NCBI GenBank assembly: GCA_025059595.1
Contig: JANXDI010000029.1
Location: 221,561 to 258,734, forward strand
Reading direction: 5' to 3'
Length of the DNA: 37,174 nucleotides
Source of the DNA: Candidatus Calditenuaceae archaeon
Lineage (GTDB): Archaea > Thermoproteota > Nitrososphaeria_A > Caldarchaeales > Calditenuaceae
Positions 15,218 through 23,406 of the stretch are shown one piece after another (positions within the stretch are counted from its first letter, which is position 1; every line of letters begins with the position of its first letter). A model generated the notes under the pieces. The model did no database searches. It was not told the origin of the DNA and saw only the letters and a program-made list of their open reading frames with translations. Position numbers and translations under genes: made by a program.

Positions 15218-16464
15218 ACCTCCTCGTCTTTGAGGATGGGGCTTGGAGAGATTTTAGACAACTCACCTACCTTAGACCTGTTTACCGTCTGCTAACTCCG
15301 GGCGGACCCGTATTAGAGGCCATTAAGAGAAGCTTTAAGGCAACCAGCCTCTACACCTACGCGAGAGAGTATCTAAGAGGCGTTGAGCTTGAGCGAGACC
15401 CATCCGCAAAATTCAACACAACCCCTGAGAGTGATTCGGACGCATTAATCATCAACGGCCTTGTGAGAAAGCTTGAGCTCGTAAGCCGCCTCTTTGAAAG
15501 GACAGCCGGGAGGGAGTTCATTCTTCTAGCTAACGGCAGGTTCTTGGCGGCGCGGCTAAAGGGGAGTAGGGTCGCTGACGTGGAGAAACCTGAGGATGTC
15601 TTGGAGAGGCTGGGCTCCCTTGTGGGCATGATTGAGACCTTGGAGGCGCCAGGCGAGAGTGTGTTCCACTTCCTTTGGGAGCTGATAGACGATTGGCGTG
15701 TTGAAGTCCCAGTTCCGCGCGAGCCGCTACAGCTGGATTCGCGGGTCGCGGTTTTGGGGGATTTGAAAAGCGTCTCTATTCCCTCTAGCTGCGAGGTTGA
15801 GCCCTTCACGGTTATCGACACTCGGAGGGGGCCTGTTGTTCTGGGTGAGGGTGTGAAGGTTGAGGCCGGGAGCAAGCTGATTGGGCCTTGCGTTATAGGG
15901 GAGAACTCCATCGTTTATGGAGGAAGGGTAGGCCCCTACCTTTACACGGGGCCGGTCTGCAGAGTATCGGCCGAGATAGAGCATACTGTTATGCTGGGTT
16001 ACAGCAACAAACACCACTACGGATTTATCGGCCACTCCATCATCGGGGAGTGGGTGAACATAGCGGCAGGCACAACAACATCCAACCTAAAGACAACATA
16101 CGGTGAGGTGAAGGTAGTTTTAGACGGCAAGACCATTCACACGGGCAGGCAGTTCCTCGGCTCGATTATGGGAGACCATGTCCGGACGATGGTGGACACG
16201 ACCATCATGACAGGTAAGCTCCTGGGACCTTTTTCGGTTTTGAGCGGAATGGTAGCTAAAAATATTCTGCCTTTCATAGGGATTAACTTCGCCAAGGAGA
16301 TGTATGAGCTGGACCTCGAGTCAGAGTTGAGGGTTGTGGAGAGGATGATGGCTAGGAGGGGGCTGAAGCCGAGCGAGAACTATCTCGAATTAGTCAGACG
16401 GATTTTCGAGCTGACGCGGGAGGAGAGGGCTGGATTGAAAGGGCATAGGAGCGACCGTCCTTGA
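15214..16464 (+). CDS. GlmU-like sugar nucleotidyltransferase/acyltransferase with left-handed beta-helix
   Basis: The N-terminus (NLLVFEDGAWRDFRQLTYLRPVYRLL) matches the unusual GlmU-like group (NTP_transf_4, alt_bact_glmU type), in which the nucleotidyltransferase half is reduced. The C-terminal half (about 195-360) has hexapeptide repeats (VVLGEGVKVEAGSKLIGPCVIGE and later turns) ending in HTVMLGYSNKHHYGFIGHSIIGEWVNIAAGTTTSNLK, close to the acetyl-CoA site of GlmU-type enzymes. Expected chemistry is activation of an amino-sugar phosphate and/or N-acylation. The gene overlaps both neighbours by 4 bases (ATGA before, TTGA after). Whether the N-terminal half is active is uncertain, since no clear GxG nucleotide loop is seen. 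Confidence 0.8.
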   Translation: MNLLVFEDGAWRDFRQLTYLRPVYRLLTPGGPVLEAIKRSFKATSLYTYAREYLRGVELERDPSAKFNTTPESDSDALIINGLVRKLELVSRLFERTAGREFILLANGRFLAARLKGSRVADVEKPEDVLERLGSLVGMIETLEAPGESVFHFLWELIDDWRVEVPVPREPLQLDSRVAVLGDLKSVSIPSSCEVEPFTVIDTRRGPVVLGEGVKVEAGSKLIGPCVIGENSIVYGGRVGPYLYTGPVCRVSAEIEHTVMLGYSNKHHYGFIGHSIIGEWVNIAAGTTTSNLKTTYGEVKVVLDGKTIHTGRQFLGSIMGDHVRTMVDTTIMTGKLLGPFSVLSGMVAKNILPFIGINFAKEMYELDLESELRVVERMMARRGLKPSENYLELVRRIFELTREERAGLKGHRSDRP

Positions 16465-17729
16465 GCCGCAGTCTCCGCCTGCTGCTGGTCGGCTGCGGCC
16501 TCATGGGGCTCAGACACATTCAGGGACTTCACGAGGTGAGGAGGCACGGGTTATTCGACGTGCAGCTCGCCGGTGTGGTGGACAAGCTCCCTGAGAGGGC
16601 GGGTGAGGCCGCTGAGGCGGCGGAGAGGCTCCTCGGCGAGAGGCCGAAGGCTTTCAACGAACTTGACACCGCCCTAAGCTCCCTCCAAATAGACGCGGCG
16701 GACATCTGCACCGAGCCCGCTTCACACAACATCGTCGCCGAGCCCTTACTAGAGGCTGGAGTCAGTTGCATAGTGGAGAAGCCGTTGTCCATGACCGTTA
16801 GAGGTTGTCGCAGAATTCTCGACGCAGCCGGGAGAGGAGGCGCGACACTCGCTGTTGCGGAGAACTATAGGAGAGATCCCGCAAACCGGCTTGCCAAGTT
16901 TGTCATAGAGGGGGGCGGGCTGGGAAGGTGGCTCAACGCTCTCCAGATAGTGATAGGCGGTGGGGACGCTGTCTTGCTGACACCGTGGAGACACAGGGCC
17001 ACAGGAGGCATACTAATAGACCTCCTATGCCATTACACCGACATCTTTAACTATTATTTCGGCTCTCCGAGAAGAGTCTCAGCGTTCTCGACTCTGCTAA
17101 GGAAGTTGCGAATCGCTAGGACCTTAAACGGCGAGTCTGTGAGAAGGTCTGAGATTGAGGCGGAGGCCGAAGACTATCTTAACGCCACCCTACACCATGA
17201 GGAGGGCGGTGTATGCAACCTCCTCGCGAACCTAGCGGCATCAGGTGAGGGGCTCTGGCGGAGAATTGTCTTCTTGGAGAACGGCTCCCTCGAGATACCC
17301 ATGGAGAGGACAGGCCAGTCGGTCAAAATCTCCAAGCCCCTCGACTCAGACTACCTATCTCTGAAGCCCCACACTCTCTTCCTCGGTCAGAGACCCGGAG
17401 AGCCGTACCGAGTCTCGCCGCAAGCCGCGGCTGAGATATATGACAGAGACACGAGAACCGTGTTCCCCGACCTCCTAAACGGGTACAGGATGGATTTCTG
17501 GGAGGCAGACAGAAAGCTCATAGCACTTGAGCTAGCCGACTTCTTCAGATGCCTTGAAAACGGTGTCTCGCCAGAAACAGGTGGATGGGAGGGGACTGTT
17601 GCTGTAGCTATCGTCGCCGCTGCCCTTGAATCTTCATTTTCGGGGAGAATCGTGGAGCTTGAGGATGTTCTGGAGCTCAGGGTCGAGGCCTATCAAGCGA
17701 GGATAAATCAAGCGTTGGGGCTAATCTGA
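16461..17729 (+). CDS. Gfo/Idh/MocA family NAD(P)-dependent sugar oxidoreductase
   Basis: The Rossmann motif VGCGLMGLRH opens the protein. The family EKP motif is in SCIVEKPLSMT (about 107-117). A substrate-site pattern GGILIDLLCHYTDIFNYYFG (about 181-200) supplies the usual Asp and His. Length 422, without signal or membrane segments. Starts with TTG overlapping the previous stop (TTGA). With the aminotransferase and the GlmU-like protein it makes a plausible oxidise, aminate, then acylate/activate series on a sugar nucleotide. The order and the sugar are inference. Confidence 0.87.
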   Translation: MSRSLRLLLVGCGLMGLRHIQGLHEVRRHGLFDVQLAGVVDKLPERAGEAAEAAERLLGERPKAFNELDTALSSLQIDAADICTEPASHNIVAEPLLEAGVSCIVEKPLSMTVRGCRRILDAAGRGGATLAVAENYRRDPANRLAKFVIEGGGLGRWLNALQIVIGGGDAVLLTPWRHRATGGILIDLLCHYTDIFNYYFGSPRRVSAFSTLLRKLRIARTLNGESVRRSEIEAEAEDYLNATLHHEEGGVCNLLANLAASGEGLWRRIVFLENGSLEIPMERTGQSVKISKPLDSDYLSLKPHTLFLGQRPGEPYRVSPQAAAEIYDRDTRTVFPDLLNGYRMDFWEADRKLIALELADFFRCLENGVSPETGGWEGTVAVAIVAAALESSFSGRIVELEDVLELRVEAYQARINQALGLI

Positions 17730-17738
17730 GATAAATAG
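17730..17738 (+). promoter_or_regulatory. TATA-like box for pdxT
   Basis: GATAAATAG begins 2 bases after the oxidoreductase stop and lies 27-35 bases before the pdxT ATG. Confidence 0.4.
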
Positions 17739-17764
17739 AGGCCCAGACCACCTAGCCCGTGGCC

Positions 17765-18385
17765 ATGGAAGTCAAGATGGGCGTCGTCTCGTTTCAAGGG
17801 GATGTCGAGGAGCATTTAGCAGCCTCCAATGAAGCTCTCAAGAAAACCGGAGTGAGGGGCACAGTCTCGACGGTAAAGCTGCCAGAGGAGATTGAGAACA
17901 TCGACGCGGTAATTATTCCCGGAGGTGAGAGCACAGTGATGGGAAGACTATCAACCTACCGCAGGTCGCTCGACCTGCTGAAAAGCAGGATAAGTGAGGG
18001 GCTTCCAGTTTTAGGTACCTGCGCAGGGCTCATTCTACTCGCGAAAAGGGTGTTCGACCGCGTCGTGGGGGAGACAGGGCAGCCTACTCTAGGCGTCCTC
18101 GACATACTTGTAGAGAGAAACACGTATGGAAGGCAGAGAGATTCTTTCGAGGCCCAGATAGAGATTCCCGCATTCGGGTTGAGGGAATTTCGCGCCGTCT
18201 TCATAAGGGCTCCTGGCATACTCGAAACAGGGCCGGCCGTTGAGGTTCTGGCCTCATTCGCAGGAAGAGCCGTGGCCGTTAAAGAGGCAAACGTTCTAGG
18301 CACCACTTTCCACCCCGAGCTCTCAGGAAGCACAGCTTTCCATGAAGAGCTCTTAAAGCTAGCCAAACAGTATAGAGCCCGCTGA
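17765..18385 (+). CDS. pdxT: Pyridoxal 5'-phosphate synthase glutaminase subunit PdxT
   Basis: Releases ammonia from glutamine and passes it to PdxS for PLP synthesis. Class I glutaminase motifs are intact: PGGEST, the nucleophile in GTCAG (Cys86 from this start) and the His/Glu pair in TTFHPELSG. ATG 17765 (MEVKMGVV) is chosen; GTG 17759 two codons earlier is equally possible given the TATA-like box at 17730-17738. PdxS is not in the window. It follows an operon containing a PLP enzyme, but has its own promoter signal, so the functional link is only suggestive. Confidence 0.92.
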   Translation: MEVKMGVVSFQGDVEEHLAASNEALKKTGVRGTVSTVKLPEEIENIDAVIIPGGESTVMGRLSTYRRSLDLLKSRISEGLPVLGTCAGLILLAKRVFDRVVGETGQPTLGVLDILVERNTYGRQRDSFEAQIEIPAFGLREFRAVFIRAPGILETGPAVEVLASFAGRAVAVKEANVLGTTFHPELSGSTAFHEELLKLAKQYRAR

Positions 18386-18434
18386 GAGAAAATAATAGTA
18401 AAATAAGGGAAACGCTAAACTGAGCTCCAAGGAG

Positions 18435-18749
18435 TTGAGAATAAAGATGCTAGAGAAGCTTGAAGAGAAGCGGAACGACTTGATTGGAAGAAGCGAGCTC
18501 AAAATCGCCGCCACGCTTGACGGAGGAACCCCAAGCAGGGCTGAGGTTTTGAAGACAGTTTCGGAGTGGCTGAAAGTTCGAGAAGAAAGGATAGCGTTGG
18601 TGAAGATCGAGCCAATCTTCGGCTCGTCGAAATCCCTCATAAGCCTAAGGGTCTATGACAGCCCTGAGACTTTAAAGTTCTTCGAGCCGCGATACAGGCT
18701 CGCGAGACTTGGACTGGCCCCTAAAGGGAAAGGCAAAGCAAAATCATAA
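18435..18749 (+). CDS. rps24e: Ribosomal protein S24e
   Basis: Small-subunit ribosomal protein shared by archaea and eukaryotes. The 104 residues show the family core: LEEKRNDLIGRSELKIAATLDGGTPSR, IALVKIEPIFGSSKSLISLRVYDSPE and a basic tail (KGKGKAKS). The TTG at 18435 gives RIKMLEKL before the core, as in homologues. An AT-rich stretch at 18389-18410 can serve as promoter. Single gene between pdxT and the PDCD5 cluster. Confidence 0.88.
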   Translation: MRIKMLEKLEEKRNDLIGRSELKIAATLDGGTPSRAEVLKTVSEWLKVREERIALVKIEPIFGSSKSLISLRVYDSPETLKFFEPRYRLARLGLAPKGKGKAKS

Positions 18750-18797
18750 AGCCGGTGAGAATTTTCTAAACCTTCAAAAGGGCTTCAACCGGATATG

Positions 18798-18834
18798 TAT
18801 TTAAGTAGTCGCGACACTCCACATATAGGGTGTC
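18798..18834 (+). promoter_or_regulatory. PDCD5 promoter with inverted repeat at the expected start site
   Basis: TATTTAAG at 18798-18805 is a good TATA box. GACACTC (18813-18819) and GGGTGTC (18828-18834) are inverted repeats with one mismatch and an 8-base spacer, covering the predicted transcription start near 18828-18830. Confidence 0.4.
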
Positions 18835-18845
18835 CTTAATTGACG

Positions 18846-19181
18846 ATGCCCGAGGACGAGGAGCTCGAAGAGATAAGGAGGAGGAAGATGGCTGAGCTTC
18901 AGGCGAAGGCCGCGGAGGAAGAGGCTCGGAGAAGAGCTGAGGCGGAGAGGGCCGCAGTCTTACGCGTTGTTTTGACGCCTGAGGCCCGGCAGAGACTGGC
19001 GAACATCAAGATGGCGAGACCGGCGATAGCTGAGGCGGTCGAGAACTACATAGTGAACCTTGCACGCTCCGGAAACCTTAAGTCACAAATAACCGATGAC
19101 CTACTGAGGCAGATTCTTGAGAAGGTCATGCCGCCTAAAAAGGAGACAAAAATAGTCAGGCTGAGTAAAGATGAGCTGTAA
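18846..19181 (+). CDS. PDCD5-family DNA-binding protein
   Basis: Small helical protein of the PDCD5/TFAR19 family (archaeal DNA-binding protein of the MTH1615 type). The N-terminal 40 residues are an Arg/Glu-rich helix (EELEEIRRRKMAELQAKAAEEEARR). The core follows: VLTPEARQRLANIKMARPAIAEAVENYIVNLARSG and ITDDLLRQILEKV. ATG 18846 is chosen over TTG 18840. It opens the conserved archaeal cluster PDCD5, L39e, L31e, aIF6, prefoldin alpha, ftsY; the usual S19e neighbour upstream is absent. Confidence 0.92.
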   Translation: MPEDEELEEIRRRKMAELQAKAAEEEARRRAEAERAAVLRVVLTPEARQRLANIKMARPAIAEAVENYIVNLARSGNLKSQITDDLLRQILEKVMPPKKETKIVRLSKDEL

Positions 19182-19250
19182 AACTCTCAAAGCACGCTAA
19201 GCTCTAACACTCATATAGTGCCGCCAGAAGTAAATCGTAATGGGTCCGGG

Positions 19251-19403
19251 ATGGCTAAGACTCTCCCAATAAAGAAGCGTCTCGCCTCTGCCTTAAAGCG
19301 AGCTGAAAGCGTGCCCGCTTGGATTATCTTGAGAACCCGGAGAGAGGTCCGATTTAGCAGGCGTAGAAGAAACTGGCGAAACTCGGGCCCCATCAAGCCG
19401 TAG
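19251..19403 (+). CDS. rpl39e: Ribosomal protein L39e
   Basis: A 50-residue basic protein that lines the ribosomal exit tunnel. [28 protein letters not shown] and the Arg-rich tail [14 protein letters not shown] match L39e at full length. ATG 19251 is the only start that gives the family length; the frame is open to 19218 with no conserved residues. It precedes L31e by 10 bases. Confidence 0.93.
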   Translation: MAKTLPIKKRLASALKRAESVPAWIILRTRREVRFSRRRRNWRNSGPIKP

Positions 19404-19413
19404 GTGATGAGTC

Positions 19414-19698
19414 TTGTCGCAGCTCCCCAAAAAAGTTACTCTGAATCTAAGAGACGCGTACAGAGCCCCCAAGCTCCGCCGAGCAAGAAGAGCCCTCAAC
19501 ATTATCAAAGAGAAGGCAAAGAGGATAGCAAAGGTGGAGAGAGTGAAAATTTCCGATGAGATTTCAAGGCTCTTCCACAGCAGAAGCGTTGAGCGCCCCC
19601 CCAAAAAAGTTACACTCTTAATTGAAAGGAACGAGGAAGATGAGGTTGTCGTTAGGCTCGGGGGTGAGACGACTGCCGAGCAGAGCTCAAACCAGTAA
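19414..19698 (+). CDS. rpl31e: Ribosomal protein L31e
   Basis: Large-subunit ribosomal protein near the tunnel exit, where it helps bind nascent-chain factors. KKVTLNLRDAYRAPKLRRARRALNIIKE is the family N-terminal core, followed by VKISDEISRLFHSRSVERPPKKV. The start is TTG 19414, 10 bases after L39e. The C-terminal tail is Glu-rich and overlaps the start of the aIF6 gene in another frame. Confidence 0.92.
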   Translation: MSQLPKKVTLNLRDAYRAPKLRRARRALNIIKEKAKRIAKVERVKISDEISRLFHSRSVERPPKKVTLLIERNEEDEVVVRLGGETTAEQSSNQ

Positions 19699-20362
19699 TG
19701 TTCTTCTCGTCGATGTTTTTGGGACACCTCACATAGGCCTGTTCGCAGCCAATAGTGAAAGTTTACTAATAGTCCCTCCCGGCCTCCCTACTAAAAAGGT
19801 GGAGGCCATGGCTAACGTACTGAGCTCCACGACGGTTCAGACCTACATCTCTGGGTCCATACTGATAGGCCCCTACGTGTGCCTTAACAGCAACGGCCTC
19901 ATAATCCCCAAAATTGCGCTCGAAGAGGAATTATCCCAGATAAAGTCAGCGGCGCCCGACCTGAATATACACGTCTACAGGGGAAGGGAGACAGCGATGG
20001 GCAACCTGATTACAGCAAACGACCACTGCGTGATACTCTCCACCGAGATACAGGCTGGTGAGAGGAGGGCGATTTCAGAAGCCCTTGGAGTCGAGGATAT
20101 AACCATGAACATAGCGGGGAGGAAACACGTGGGCTCCATCTGCCTCCTGACGAACCGTGGAGGCCTGATACATGTGGAGGCGTCGGAGGAGGAGGTCAAG
20201 ACCATTGAGGAATGCTCTAAAGTGAAAGTCCTAAGAGCCACGGTGAATAATGGCAACGTCTTTGTCAAGAGCGGAGTCCTAGCGAATTCGAAGGGAGCCC
20301 TCATAGGCAGGCGGACGGTGGGTCCGGAGCTCATGACTATTTCAACCGCTCTGGGGCTCTAA
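19664..20362 (+). CDS. eif6: Translation initiation factor aIF6
   Basis: Ribosome anti-association factor that binds the 50S subunit; pentameric pseudo-symmetric fold of about 220 residues. Repeated blocks are visible: GTPHIGLFAANSESLLIVPP, GPYVCLNSNGLIIPK, NLITANDHCVILSTEI, VGSICLLTNRGGLIHVE and NNGNVFVKSGVLANSKGALIG. GTG 19664 is the best start, 12 residues before the first strand and overlapping L31e by 35 bases; ATG 19640 is also in frame. The ribosomal protein L18Ae/LX gene that often follows aIF6 is not present in the 53 bases before prefoldin. Confidence 0.92.
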   Translation: MRRLPSRAQTSNVLLVDVFGTPHIGLFAANSESLLIVPPGLPTKKVEAMANVLSSTTVQTYISGSILIGPYVCLNSNGLIIPKIALEEELSQIKSAAPDLNIHVYRGRETAMGNLITANDHCVILSTEIQAGERRAISEALGVEDITMNIAGRKHVGSICLLTNRGGLIHVEASEEEVKTIEECSKVKVLRATVNNGNVFVKSGVLANSKGALIGRRTVGPELMTISTALGL

Positions 20363-20379
20363 AGCCGGCTCTCTACGTG

Positions 20380-20389
20380 TATTTATATT
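20380..20389 (+). promoter_or_regulatory. TATA-like box before prefoldin alpha
   Basis: TATTTATATT lies 27-36 bases before the prefoldin ATG, suggesting an internal promoter within the ribosomal cluster. Confidence 0.45.
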
Positions 20390-20415
20390 GAAGGGGGAAT
20401 AAATTTGAAGAGAAG

Positions 20416-20868
20416 ATGAGTGCCAAGATAACGCGTGAGGACATTGAGAGGGCTATCTCTGAGCTTAGCGTTCTCGACCGTATAGTTCGCGAACTTCAGG
20501 CCCGGGTCATAGCTTTGGAGAGTTCCCTAGACGAGCTGAACAGGTCCCTAGAGCTCTTAGATGAGATTGCTAAGACGCAGGGTGAGATTAGAGGCCTCCT
20601 GCCTATTGGCTCTGGTGTTCTCGTTGAAGGGGTGCTGAATAGGCCCGACATCTTTAGGGTGAATATAGGTGGGAACGTCTTTGTCGAGATGTCACTCGAC
20701 AGATGCAGGGGTTGGCTCATCGCTAAAAGTCAGAGGCTGCAGCAGGCACGATCAGAGACCGGCCGGGCCCTACAAGCCTACTCAGAAAGGGCCGAAGCTA
20801 TTAAGCGATTCCTTGCGTCTCTGGAGAGGGCTCCTGCCGAAGAGCGGGGAGGCGCGGGTGGGACCTGA
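20416..20868 (+). CDS. pfdA: Prefoldin alpha subunit
   Basis: Subunit of the hexameric jellyfish-shaped chaperone that hands unfolded proteins to the thermosome. Two long coiled-coil helices (about 5-55 and 95-140) flank a beta-hairpin region with LPIGSGVLVEGVLNRPDIFRVNIGGNVFVEMSLDRC, as in archaeal PfdA. The length of 150 is standard. The stop precedes the ftsY ATG without a gap, so the two are coupled. Confidence 0.92.
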   Translation: MSAKITREDIERAISELSVLDRIVRELQARVIALESSLDELNRSLELLDEIAKTQGEIRGLLPIGSGVLVEGVLNRPDIFRVNIGGNVFVEMSLDRCRGWLIAKSQRLQQARSETGRALQAYSERAEAIKRFLASLERAPAEERGGAGGT

Positions 20869-21777
20869 ATGCTGGAGGGCCTAAAGAGGGCCTTCCAGAG
20901 CCTGACTGAGAGAGTAACCAAGGCAACCCTCTCTGAAAAGGAGCTTAGAGAGGCCCTCGAGGACTTCAAGCTCCAGCTAGTAGGAAGCGACGTCTCCCTT
21001 GAGACGGCGGAACATATTGTCAACCTCATAAGACCCAAACTGGCAGAGTTTAAGGTCCCTAGATTTGGAGAGGCCGAGGATGCTATCAAGACTGTTTATA
21101 GAGACGTGCTTAACAATATACTTTTAGAGTTTCCCCCAGAGACGCTCCTCAGCAATATCGAGGAGAAGAGCCGGGAGAGAGGAGAGCCTTACATCATACT
21201 TTTTGTCGGCCCAAATGGCGGCGGGAAGACCACCACGATAGCCAAGATCGCATACTGGCTGAAGAAGAACGGCCTGGCATCCGTCTTGGCGTGCGCCGAC
21301 ACGTTCAGAGCCGCTGCTATCGAGCAGGCGAAGAACCTCGCGGCACAAGTCGGAGTAAGGGCCGTAAGCCAGAAATACGGAGCCGACCCCGCGGCGGTCG
21401 CGATGGATACGATTATCTCCGCAAAGTCCAATCGCGAGTCCGTGGTGTTAATAGATACCGCTGGGAGGAGCGAGGCGAAAAAGAATCTTTTAGACGAGAT
21501 GAGGAAGATGAAAAGAGTAGCACAGCCGGACTCCACTATTTTAGTTCTCGACTCTCTAACCGGTTCGGCGGCTAGGGAGCAGGCTAGGAGATTTCACGAA
21601 AACGTAGGCGTCGACTACGTTGTCTTGACGAAGCTGGACAGCGATTCGAGGGGTGGATTAGCGCTGACAGTATGCCACGAGATAAGAAGCCCTATAGTTT
21701 TCATCGGAGTTGGACAGGGGATGGACGACCTCAAGCCCTTTAAGAAGGAGTTCATAGTGGAGAGAATTCTAGCCTAG
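20869..21777 (+). CDS. ftsY: Signal recognition particle receptor FtsY
   Basis: GTPase that docks SRP-ribosome complexes to the membrane. N domain helices (1-95), then the G domain with GPNGGGKTT (114-122), CADTFRAAAIEQ, LIDTAGRSE, TKLDSDSRGG and the closing GVGQGMDDLKPF. At 302 residues it lacks the long acidic A domain of bacterial FtsY, as is usual in archaea. It directly follows pfdA and converges with PEP carboxylase, overlapping by 9 bases. Confidence 0.95.
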   Translation: MLEGLKRAFQSLTERVTKATLSEKELREALEDFKLQLVGSDVSLETAEHIVNLIRPKLAEFKVPRFGEAEDAIKTVYRDVLNNILLEFPPETLLSNIEEKSRERGEPYIILFVGPNGGGKTTTIAKIAYWLKKNGLASVLACADTFRAAAIEQAKNLAAQVGVRAVSQKYGADPAAVAMDTIISAKSNRESVVLIDTAGRSEAKKNLLDEMRKMKRVAQPDSTILVLDSLTGSAAREQARRFHENVGVDYVVLTKLDSDSRGGLALTVCHEIRSPIVFIGVGQGMDDLKPFKKEFIVERILA

Positions 21778-23337
21778 ACTTCCCCTCAATTTAGCGGCCC
21801 TTAGGAGCTCAGCCTTTGCCTCTGCCTCGTTCTCCTCGAGGAGCGAAATCAAGAAGTTCTCCACCACGTTGACATATTTTCTGTCCAAGAGCGTCCTTGG
21901 ACCGCATTTGATTCCAAGCATCTCCTCAGCAGTTTTTATGTCCTCGGTATACTGCGGAATGAAGCGTTCTAAGAAGGAGGGCCGGAATATCTTTCTTGCT
22001 TCGGGGTGACCTTCAGAGAGGAGTGAGAGATTTTCCCAGCTCATGAACTTGGCTGAGAAGCTTAAGTCATGGATTAAGTTTTTGTGAAGCTCCCGGACCG
22101 TTTTATATTCCTCCTCTGTGAGGTCCCTGAGCGCCCTCAGTCCTATGAATTCTGGCGGCATGCCTAAAGTGTAGAAGAACCCAGTATAGGGAATCGCCCT
22201 CGGAAGTGTCGCATTCCTGAATTTCCTCGAATAGCTGAAGAGCCCTATATGGAGCTTTCTCGCCCTCCTCGACGGTAGCAAACGGGATTTTGAGTTTACT
22301 TCGTCAGCGGCATGCTCCAAAGAGTCGCCATAAACTTTCATTAACTTCGCGACAGTTTTCAGCACAACCACCTCTTGCTCACCATCAATCAACACCGCAT
22401 TTTCCCTAGGTAGTAGATTGTTAAGCATTTCTACAGACTTAGCTGAGAGCTCAATCGGAAAATCGTATCTGAATGCTGACTGTATTGTTACTGTCCATAC
22501 TCCTGAGTATTCTTCAACGAACTTCTCCACGTTCTTGGGAGAGTTGTGGCCTCTGAATGGAAGGCACCCTGCTCCGATGATTGGCGTGACAGGCGTCCCA
22601 AGACGCTCAGTTATACTCCTACATTTCGAGAGGCCGAGCTTTGCCAGAAGTGTCGCCGTTATGAATCCATAGGTTAGGGCTGGGTCGGAACGGGCTATGA
22701 AGGCCCGGATGTATGGTGGAGAGAAGAGTTCGATATATTTTGTCATTATAGTATCCATGTTTACAATCGAGTCGATATCCTCGAATAGAGGAATTACTTC
22801 TAAGTCCCTCGGCCGCACGTCTCCTAGCAAGTCTCTAAGCGTGAAGCCTCTGAAATCTATTGAAGTGCTCAAGGGCTCCACGACAGAGTGTCTATAAACC
22901 TCCTTGACACGGACTATGTCGGTGTGACTTGAAGTAAAAGGAAGAATTACTTCGAAGACTGATACGCTGTCGTCCTGATAGAATATGCGTGCGACATCGT
23001 TGTGGCGTGGAATTGCTTGGAGTGACTCTAAGAAGACCTTCCTCTCTGCGACCTCTATAAGAGGGTTGGGGATTCTGAAGGTGAGGAATATGTCCCGGCC
23101 GAGGTGCTTCTCCTTGAAGTACTCGGGATATGTGCTTAAGAGCTTCCTAACTACATGCGGGTCGATATCCTTTCCTTCAGCGTCCCACATGACCTCATGG
23201 CAGCCATACTCTGAATATGCTACGAATGCTTCACGGACCTCATCCTCCCCCGCAATCAGCTCCCCATCACACCAAGGTGGGAGCGTGGCGTTATCTGGAT
23301 GCTGGGACGCCATAGTCCTCGGAATTATCCGCTCCAA
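21769..23337 (-). CDS. ppcA: Phosphoenolpyruvate carboxylase, archaeal type
   Basis: Fixes bicarbonate onto PEP to give oxaloacetate. The 522-residue length and the opening RTMASQHPDNATLPPW mark the short archaeal type (PpcA), distinct from the roughly 900-residue bacterial enzyme. Other family blocks: EVMWDAEGKDIDPHVVRKLL, GFITATLLAKLGLSKC and IPIIGAGCLPFRGH-like sequence (PIIGAGCLPFRGH). The TTG at 23337 gives the standard N-terminus; ATG 23313 is internal to it. A GATAAATAG element (minus strand, 23368-23376) is the likely TATA box, in a region shared with the rightward tRNA-Ser(TGA). Confidence 0.95.
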   Translation of the reverse strand: MERIIPRTMASQHPDNATLPPWCDGELIAGEDEVREAFVAYSEYGCHEVMWDAEGKDIDPHVVRKLLSTYPEYFKEKHLGRDIFLTFRIPNPLIEVAERKVFLESLQAIPRHNDVARIFYQDDSVSVFEVILPFTSSHTDIVRVKEVYRHSVVEPLSTSIDFRGFTLRDLLGDVRPRDLEVIPLFEDIDSIVNMDTIMTKYIELFSPPYIRAFIARSDPALTYGFITATLLAKLGLSKCRSITERLGTPVTPIIGAGCLPFRGHNSPKNVEKFVEEYSGVWTVTIQSAFRYDFPIELSAKSVEMLNNLLPRENAVLIDGEQEVVVLKTVAKLMKVYGDSLEHAADEVNSKSRLLPSRRARKLHIGLFSYSRKFRNATLPRAIPYTGFFYTLGMPPEFIGLRALRDLTEEEYKTVRELHKNLIHDLSFSAKFMSWENLSLLSEGHPEARKIFRPSFLERFIPQYTEDIKTAEEMLGIKCGPRTLLDRKYVNVVENFLISLLEENEAEAKAELLRAAKLRGSLG

Positions 23338-23406
23338 TCCAAAACACCTTTAACGAGGTCCTCGCTATTTATCTTAATTAGACGATATCAACTGTGATAT
23401 TGGGAG

